Shown in pieces: positions 57,256-64,000 of a stretch of DNA of 64,000 nt. This DNA comes from Epiperipatus broadwayi (Eukaryota; Onychophora; Udeonychophora; Euonychophora; Peripatidae). The DNA lies in the NCBI GenBank assembly GCA_028023455.1, contig JAQFVV010012672.1:62001-126000 (forward strand), written 5' to 3'. The position numbers and the translations under genes are program-made. Under the pieces are notes generated by a model. It saw only the letters and a list, made by a program, of their open reading frames with translations, ran no database searches and was not told where the DNA came from. Position 1 is the first letter of the stretch. Every line of letters starts with the position of its first letter.

Positions 57256-60200
57256 TATTTGTTTAAACATGCACTTAACATCAAACCAAGGAATGAAAGT
57301 GGATAAAACCTACTGCCTGTATACCTGAGTTATATTTTATTGAATTACTAGTGTACTCACTTCACGTGATTTCATATACCTGAGTTATAATAATTTGCTT
57401 ATAAATTCTTGATAGTGTTATATTTTGAACCTTTACTTAGTTATTTCTATTTGAACCCTTTACTTATGATCATTCGATGGACTACTCAGGTATGGTAATA
57501 ATATCTATTTGATTCATTTATTATGTTACAATATATATATATTATATTGATATAAATATAAAATAAATAACTGATCAAATAGCCAGGAATGATTTAAAGA
57601 TATAATTTTAATTATCATCAAGCATCCATGATTTGGGCATGCCAAATCTGTAATGGAATAAAAATGTATAAAATAATTGATTTACCAAATATTACTAGGT
57701 AAATAGCCTCTTAAATTCAGACACTAATTTTGTAACAGTATAAAATAAATATATAATTTAATTAGTTATTCAAACTGTACTAGTATGAAATACTAGTAAA
57801 ATAATAATTAAAGAATATAAATTATAATAATATAAATAGTGTTGAGTGCCCACTTATTAATTTAGAATAAATATAATAACTTAATCAATTAGTGTTTATT
57901 AAGACATTAGTTTAATTTTTTTAATTATTCATTCATTGTAATCTCAATAAAATATAAATGAGAAAACTATTAAAATAATGTAATAAATTATTAAAATATA
58001 TAAATGTTTATTTAATGTTTTGGCTAGTTGAATATTTAATATAAAAATAGAATTATGTAGAATCTCTTTAAATTGATATCAATGTATAATGTGATCAATA
58101 AACTATGAATAATTACAAGATTCAAATTTAATTAATAAAATAAAATTTATTAGCAAAAAAATGTATATAATTAATAAATCATGTATGTATATATAAGTTG
58201 ATAAGTGGATGAATTCCTTTTGATTAAATATTGGCTTATGAATTAATTATAAATAGTATAAAGGTATGGATTGTCTAAATTTCTAATTTATGTATTTGCA
58301 AAGAATGATACACTAATAAACCAGAAAGAAAACATTTTACTTGTATAAGAAAATAATAAATCAACCTTTAAAATATATTTTAAAAAATAACTTAGTTTGT
58401 TTTTTAATTTTCTTACAATCATAATACTTCCACAAAGGAATTCATGAATTATACATTGTCCTAAATAAGATATGTGTATACTTACGTTTAAAGTCTATTA
58501 ATTTTTTTATATATGTATAGATAATGAAACAAACATAACATATTTCAAAATTTATATTAAAAAAGATATTTAAATTTTGTTTTAAAATTATTTAATTTTC
58601 TTTTTGGTTAGTTTATATTTATGTAAAAAGCACATATATTCTACATTAAATAATATATATATAATGAAAACATACAATCTAATTAACTTTTCCAAAGATA
58701 GTTGAATATTCCTTTAATGTGTTATTCTCTTAAAATATATTTATTAATATTTTAATAAAGAAAACAATAAATAAAAAAAATTCTGTAAGAAATTAAAGTC
58801 CATAGGTTCTGATATTTCTTAGTAATCTCTATATAATAGGAAGATCCTTTAAATAAACATTATATTTGAAGTTCATCTATATTTCAATGACATCATTCAA
58901 AAACAAAATTTTATCCACTTAATAAGGTAAGCATTTTTAAATAATATATTCCGTAGTGAATCCTTGTAACATTAATATTTTCATTTTCACTATTTAATCC
59001 TTTGGTAAATTGAATCCTTTGGTAAACTTAATTCATATGTTTCACTTTATATCCATTTAATAATTTCATGGCAAATATATATATTATATCTCTGAGAGTA
59101 TTCCATATTTCTTCAACTTTTATTATATCATACTTTGAGATAATTTTGTTGTAAGATGTTTCTAGATCTCTCAAAAGACAATGTCTTTTGGAGCAAATAT
59201 TTTCTTTTACTTAGCTATTCATTATCATAATGCAAACCAACTAATAATTTTTATGTAAACAAGTTTATTTTGCTTATTGAAAAGGCAAATTAAGAGAGAG
59301 AATTCAATCTCAAAACATATTTATTTTATATCTTTTTCCCAATGATGAAAATATTGAGATCATTTACTTAGATGCTATTCTTATAGTTTCATTTAAAGAT
59401 AACCCGTTTCTACAGTCTTTGTTACAAAGAACCAAAATTTTACTCGATGAAAAGTTTTTTTAAATTACAGTGGCATTCATGAATTAAAACTGTTGCTTTT
59501 AAATAAATAAACAGTTTGTAAAATAAATAAAAATAATAATAATACAATAAATTTATAATTTAAAATATGTCTTTTAAAATCATAATTTGAATAAAATAAA
59601 TAAATATTCATTGTAAATCTATTTATTTTATATAAAATTTGAAAATATGTATGATTTCATATTATTTTAATTGTAATCATAACACATGTACACATACATA
59701 CGCATATTAAATAATAATTGATTATTTGTTTCTTTATGTTTATTTATTATTTGGTAAATGTATAATGTAAATAAAAATATTAAATAAATAAGATATTAAT
59801 AAATGAATTTTTCAATACATATTTCAGTCTATTCAATTTTTCTAATAATAAAATATTAACTTTATTACATTATACAATTGACTATATTATTTATTAATAA
59901 AATAAAAATTTTAAAAAAATGTGTCAATTTATATTTTGCTGTGTTATCAATAATCTTTTATTAATAATATGAATTATTTGATCTTTTAAAACAATTGAAA
60001 AATAAATAAACCAACATTTTTTTTTATTATTATGAATATAATGATTCTGGGTTTGAATCTAAATCAAGATGGTACAATATAAATGTCTTAATCAATTGAA
60101 TTATACAGAACTTGAAATAATAGACAACTGGTTTGTACACAATTTAATTTAATATCATCAAATCGATTTCCATTTACAAATGAACATCTTCAAATGTAGC

Positions 60201-60466
60201 ACATTCACTTACATTAAGACAATAGGAATAACTTCCTTTTCTGTGTGCCATCATTATATTATCTTTCTTTGTAAGAATAAAATGATAGTTTATTAATAAT
60301 ATTTATTAGTCGCTCATTAGACTAGAGATTGTCCAATAATGAGGAATATTTTTATAGTGTAATTTTCATTACACCATTCTCACTAGGGAGTGTTTTTTAT
60401 CCACTTATAACATCTCGTAGAAGGATATAATCATAAACATATGATCAAAGACATGTGAAAAAGATC

Positions 60467-60527
60467 TATGATCACCAAGATGCACATTTTGTGCTGAACC
60501 AACACTCATCAGTTGGCCCAGATCATA
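60467..60527 (-). ncRNA. Hammerhead motif G
   Basis: On the minus strand, outer stem I TATGATC/GATCATA is a perfect 7 bp. Inner stem I is CCAA/TTGG and the core CTGATGA is intact. Stem II is GTGTTG-GTT-CAGCAC (one U-G). The GAAA position is AAAA, and the AT..AT stem III is followed by the cleavage triplet ATC. Relative to motif H, the outer helix differs at one pair by a compensatory change (A-U for G-C). The lost G12 should reduce or abolish cleavage. Confidence 0.78.
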
Positions 60528-61043
60528 ATCTCTTATACATATCTTATCATTGTTCAGTATATATAGATACTACAGTTTAATTGATGTGTTAAACATGCAT
60601 CCCTCACAACTTTAATACAAATCACTTATTGAAAGTATATTAATATTTTTTATTAATCACTCATTAGCCTAGAGATTATCCAATAATGAATAATATTTCT
60701 GTAGTATAATTTTCATTACATCATTTTCACGCATCTTGGGATCGTAGATTTTTTCTCTCATGTCTTTGATCATATGATTATGATTACATCCTTCTACAAG
60801 GTGTTAAAAATGGATAGAAAATATTCCCTACCTTGTGTGAGAGTGATGTAATGAAAATTACGCTACAGAAATATTCATTATTGAATAATCTCTAGTCTGA
60901 TGAGTGACCAATAAAAATTAACATATTTTCAATAATGGATTTGTGTTAAAGTAATGAGGGCTACATGTTTGACCATCAATGAAACTAATAATTTGCTCTC
61001 TATATATACTGAACAATAGTAGAATATGAATATGTAAAAGATT

Positions 61044-61102
61044 GTGATCTGGGCCAACTGATGAGTGCTGGTTCAGCACGAAATATGCATCTTGGGGATC
61101 AC
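61044..61102 (+). ncRNA. Hammerhead ribozyme, type I (best copy, motif H)
   Basis: The elements in order are: outer stem I GTGATC (61044-61049), internal loop TGGG, inner stem I CCAA (61054-61057), core CTGATGA (61058-61064), stem II GTGCTG-GTT-CAGCAC (61065-61079, 6 bp), GAAA (61080-61083), stem III AT/AT around loop ATGC, cleavage triplet ATC ending at 61091, TTGG (61092-61095), G, and GATCAC (61097-61102). Every conserved core nucleotide is present. Predicted self-cleavage is between 61091 and 61092. A very short stem III is typical of hammerheads in Penelope-like elements and retrozymes, which may act as dimers. Activity is predicted, not shown. Confidence 0.86.
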
Positions 61103-62155
61103 AGATCCTTTTCATATGTCTTTGATTATATGTTTATGATTACATTCCTCCATAAGATTTTAAAGTGGATAGAAAACATTCCTTACCTTGCGTGATAATT
61201 TTGTACTGAAAATTACACTAAAGAAATATTGTTCATTAAAATAATAGTTTATTCTTGCAATCTCTAAGAGACTAGTGCTTTCTGATAAGTGATCTTATTC
61301 AGGGTTAAATTTAAACTCTTACCAGATGTGAACAAAGCCTCATTTAATACAGCCAACAAGTAATCAACATAAGATAAAAGGCATTTCTTCTCATTTTAAA
61401 AAAACATGATTAACTAAAGATAAATCAAATGTGTAAATATTAATAAGGATAATACCTTTCAAATTGATTATTAACAAAAGAAATGACTTTCTTTTCCATT
61501 TACTGTCAATATCCTTAAACCATCTCCTCTTTCTCAGAATATCTGTAAGAATAAAACAATTGGTTATTTTTGTAGTTTCGGATCTTAAAGAGACACATAG
61601 TGATCTAAGTTATGGTCAAATTTAAATTTGGAAAGTTTCTTTTAAGATCTTAAGAATAAATGGTTGTTTTATTTTTGCAGGCATTCGTACATAGAGGGAC
61701 TGAATCAATAACACTAACAGCACCTGGAAAGGGAAGTTATTCTCTTTATATTTATTTTAAAAATTTTGCATTTACTAATATTTATACATTTAATTTATCT
61801 CCCGTTTTATGTTAACTATTTAAAGGCTGTATTAAATGAAACTGTTTAACTGTAAATTAAATCACTTGTCAGAAAGTTTTTCTCTTTTAAGATATATCGC
61901 AAAAATAAACAATTGCTTTATGCTTGTAGGCATTCTGACAAAATGGGCATAGAATAATGATATTATAGTATATAGAGAAGACCATTTTCATTGTCTTACT
62001 TATGTATATGAAAGCAAATAACATAAAAATTTTATAAGTGCTACCTACTATTACTTTTTTAGTCACTTACTATTTAAATAAGTCAGTTATTTTACATAGT
62101 GCGATGTTTTTTATAAACAATAATATTTAAACAGCATTAAACTGTTGTACATGCG

Positions 62156-62210
62156 CTTCAACCACATGATAAAGTCTATCTTTTCCAAAAACTTTATCAT
62201 GTGGTTGAAG
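62156..62210. repeat. Perfect 20-bp hairpin in ankyrin intron 2
   Basis: CTTCAACCACATGATAAAGT (62156-62175) and its exact complement (62191-62210) are separated by 15 nt. The stem has no mismatches. It lies about 180 bp before ankyrin exon 3. It could be a remnant of an inverted duplication, a small foldback element or a short RNA precursor. There is no direct evidence for expression. Confidence 0.85.
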
Positions 62211-62388
62211 TGTTACTATTCAGTCACTTACTATTATAACTGTATGTACTTTAATGATTTTCTGGACACCAACTTTGTTGATACTGAATAATAGAATGTA
62301 CTCAATTTGTCATTAGTACTTTTGTTTTTTTTTTCTCTATTTGCATGTATTTTGTTTTCATAATTTATTTATATATCTTTGAGTTAAG

Positions 62389-62591
62389 TGATAAAACATC
62401 AGCTCTTCATATTGCTGCAAGTAGAGGATTTACTGGAGTTGTTGAAAAATTGATTCAATATGGTGCAAAAATGGATTCATTGGATACATCAGATCGAACT
62501 CCACTTTTATTAGCTGTCAATAGAGGTCATAAAGATGTTGTGCAATGCCTTATTAACCATGGAGCAAAGGTTAATATGGAAGAAATTCATG
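62389..62591 (+). CDS. Ankyrin-repeat protein, coding exon 3
   Basis: Starting after GAGTTAAG, the first base completes Ser from exon 2 (AG+T), and the reading is DKTSALHIAASRGFTGVVEK, LIQYGAKMDSLDTSDRTPLL, LAVNRGHKDVVQCLINHGAK, VNMEEIH. That is two more 33-residue ankyrin repeats in exact register with exon 2. The donor is CATG|GTAAAT in phase 1, so the gene continues beyond the window. Open sequence before the acceptor (from 62345) is intron; reading it as coding would break the repeat spacing. Confidence 0.9.
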
Positions 62592-63124
62592 GTAAATGTT
62601 AAATACATTTATAATTAATTAAATGATATATATATATATATATATAAGATAAATGTTCTATATTTTTATTGATTTATAAAATCTCATTATAATGTTCCTT
62701 ATCAGATGAAGTCTTTACAAAGTCAAAATTATATGTAGTTTTTGGCAAATGTCACTACAATGAAAACTTAAACTACATTTAATCAGAACTTTGTGATTTT
62801 ATTATTTCAAATTTTCATGATGTATTCAGTTACATGATGTATTATATTAAAAAGCTATAGGTAATACATGATTTACAACATTGAAATACCTATTGCAGAT
62901 CTTTGTTTAAAATTATATTTTTAGATTTTAAATTGTATCTGTATAATAGTCAACTTCACAAATGTAAATTGTTCAGATTCTACCTTTTTCTGATATCTGG
63001 TTAGTGATACTCAAGGATTTGAATCAGCTGATGGAGTTTTGCCGAAATCAGTCCTATAAATCTTATATTGTTTTTTACAATTCCAATGTTGACTATAATA
63101 TTTTACTTTATATAGAATTCAGGA
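62592..63124 (+). other. Ankyrin gene intron 3 (start)
   Basis: No exon was recognised. An (AT)n run follows the donor. The segment at about 63005-63080 shares a phrase (CAGTCCTATAAATCTTATATTG-like) with 48540-48565, so both may belong to a minor repeat. Confidence 0.5.
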
Positions 63125-63480
63125 GAGGGCGCTTCACTATGTTCTATAGTGAGCAAAGATAATGTTGTAGAAATGGAATGGAATAGGATAGAGAAGAATA
63201 TGGGAAAAACTTAAGGTGGAGAATGGGAAGGTCAGGTGGCTAATGGTTTTTCTGTATATAGTGGCGGAAAGATTCCTGACTCCGAGAAAGGAGACGCCAT
63301 AGTGCAACATATTGCATTAGAAATTTATCAAATATTTATGAGGGGCAATGCACATGGTCTAGAAATAATATATTTCACGCAATAGATTACATATTAGTAG
63401 AGAAAGAAGGAATGAATAAAGTATGGAAAATTAAAGTGTTTGATAATGAAGAGAGAGTATGTAATAGTGGTTATAACTTC

Positions 63481-63588
63481 TTTTTTTTTTCATGTGTCAT
63501 AGCATCGGCCGGGACGTGAACCCGCTAACCCGGGACAACTGCTTGTAAGGCAGCTGCGCTGACTCTCAATTACCAACACTTGACAACT
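63481..63588 (-). repeat. tRNA-derived SINE, copy 1
   Basis: On the minus strand, AGTCAGCGCAGCTGCCTTAC and GCGGGTTCACGTCCCGGCC form A-box-like and B-box parts, then GATGCTATGACACATG and an A tail (T run at 63481-63490). The flanks GTGGT(T/C)ATAA(C/T)TTCTT at about 63467 and 63589 form an imperfect target duplication. It interrupts DNA that is continuous in the LINE at about 10400. Confidence 0.82.
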
Positions 63589-63882
63589 GTGGTCATAATT
63601 TCTTTATAATAGAAAATGGTTAATAATGTGATGGAAAATAATAATTAAAAGTAGAAAGAATAATGAAAGATGTGGCTGGAGAATGAATGATAAGAATAAG
63701 TTAGAAGATTTATAAAAATAAAAGTGAAAGAAATCATGGAAGAAAATTGTTGAGAATGAAATATAAGGACTAGTTTGGTGAAGTAGAAAAAGTAGCCAAT
63801 AGGGTTTTATGTGAGAAGATTCAAAAGAAATAAAAATAATAGAAAAATGAGAATTAATAAAAGTGTAAAAGAGAGGAAAAAA

Positions 63883-63979
63883 CTGTGCTATCGCAGCCGC
63901 CTTGCAAGCAAGTAGTTGGTTGCAGACGGTTGTGGGTTCGCGTCCCGGCCGATGCTATGACATATGAAAAAAAAAAAAA
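63883..63979 (+). repeat. tRNA-derived SINE, copy 2
   Basis: TGCTATCGCAGCCGCCTTGC and GTGGGTTCGCGTCCCGGCC (B box) are followed by GATGCTATGACATATG and a 13-base A tail. It shares the 3' half CGTCCCGGCCGATGCTATGACA(T/C)ATGAAAA with copy 1. AAGAGA-like sequence on both sides may be the target duplication. It has inserted into the same LINE fragment as copy 1, in the opposite orientation. Confidence 0.83.
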
Positions 63980-64000
63980 GAGATATAAATGTGCTAGTTA

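Larger units (their letters stand above)
60301..61250. mobile_element. Inverted and tandem hammerhead (retrozyme-like) element IV
   Basis: A minus-strand unit containing motif G abuts a plus-strand unit containing motif H, head to head near 60730. The plus unit starts at GCATCTTGGG (60731), within five bases of the ribozyme cleavage position, runs through a body, reaches motif H, and continues past its cleavage site into the start of a further unit (61092-61250). One cleavage-to-cleavage unit is therefore 60736-61091, 356 nt. The body landmark ATTTTCATTACA(C/T)CA with AATAATGA...ATTATCCAATAATGA appears in both orientations. There is no protein. Confidence 0.82.
41207..62388 (+). other. Intron 2 of the ankyrin gene (~21 kb)
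   Basis: The intron is inferred from matching phases of exons 2 and 3. It contains a DNA transposon with a duplicated left end (42921-46440), a LINE fragment (47100-47420), SINE-like pieces (49122-49195 and 57150-57255), an unidentified repeat (53300-53890), an inverted/tandem hammerhead element (60301-61250) and a perfect 20-bp hairpin (62156-62210). The intervals 41207-42920, 46441-47099, 47421-53299, 53891-57149 and 57256-60300 are AT-rich with no gene that I could recognise. Small extra exons in this intron cannot be excluded. Confidence 0.7.
63125..64000 (+). mobile_element. CR1-type LINE fragments joined head to tail
   Basis: 63125-63325 matches the 3' end of the LINE at 12880-13030 (GTATA(G/T)AGTGGC...GGAGA(A/C)GCCA). 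Immediately after it, 63329-64000 matches the endonuclease-region DNA at 10250-10700 (AAATTTATCAAATATTTATG). A 5'-truncated copy therefore follows the 3' end of another. Two SINEs interrupt the second fragment. It lies in intron 3 of the ankyrin gene. Confidence 0.78.

Noticed and set aside
60890-60920. CTGATGAGTGACC inside the body of element IV
   Set aside because: No stem II or GAAA follows, and the same position in the minus-strand body reads CTAATGAGTGATT, so it is chance.
62345-62388. Apparent ATG start for ankyrin exon 3
   Set aside because: The ATG lies in intron sequence; the acceptor at 62387-62388 restores exact 33-residue ankyrin spacing with exon 2.
63005-63080. CTGATGG...GAAATCAGTCC resembling a hammerhead
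   Set aside because: A9 is lost, stem II cannot form, and stem I lacks complementarity.
1-64000. CRISPR array, bacterial operons, rRNA or functional tRNA genes
   Set aside because: No evenly spaced repeats, no bacterial-type gene packing, and no complete tRNA cloverleaf or rRNA sequence was seen.

Overview
This is AT-rich nuclear DNA of an invertebrate animal; I cannot name the species from the sequence. The evidence is GT-AG introns, two recognisable split protein genes, and a mixed load of animal-type retroelements and DNA transposons: CR1-type and RTE-type LINEs, a Ty3/gypsy LTR element, a Penelope-like remnant, hAT relics and tRNA-derived SINEs. Only about 1 kb is host coding sequence. 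Most longer open frames belong to transposons or are chance.

Host genes. On the minus strand, 833-6227 holds the first three coding exons of translationally controlled tumor protein (TCTP). A pyrimidine TOP-like tract lies just upstream near 6300, and the C-terminal exons lie off the left edge. On the plus strand, 37378-62591 holds the first three coding exons of an ankyrin-repeat protein. Its exon phases match exactly, its second intron is about 21 kb, and it continues off the right edge.

Mobile DNA, left to right: a palindromic ribozyme element (1659-2305); a non-autonomous hAT element with a perfect 8-bp duplication (2535-3643); a tandem repeat with hammerhead-like folds (7560-8340); a decayed CR1-type LINE (8640-13045); an RTE LINE on the minus strand (14163-17260); more ribozyme elements (17290-17830, 21036-22443); a hAT transposase tail (22449-22830); a young gag-less Ty3/gypsy element with 1.7-kb LTRs (25291-31772); an RTE fragment split by a foldback element (35385-36290); a Penelope-like relic (39404-39850); a DNA transposon with ~70-bp inverted ends and a duplicated left end (42921-46440); another LINE fragment (47100-47420); an inverted/tandem ribozyme element (60301-61250); and head-to-tail LINE fragments carrying two SINEs (63125-64000).

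The main discovery candidate is a dispersed family built around type I hammerhead ribozymes. Eight copies of one ribozyme lie in four loci (A to H, lettered left to right). The best copy (H, 61044-61102) has every core element: CUGAUGA, a 6-bp stem II, GAAA, a 2-bp stem III, an AUC cleavage triplet and a two-part stem I. The outer stem I helix changes by compensatory substitution between copies. Successive cleavage sites on one strand bound units of about 356 nt (60736-61091) and about 450 nt (21659-22331, less a 224-bp insertion). Plus and minus units sit head to head, and one locus is flanked by an 18-bp direct repeat. This looks like a retrozyme-like (self-cleaving, circular-RNA-forming) retroposon. 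A second, more decayed hammerhead-like motif recurs twice about 520 nt apart at 7663-8227.
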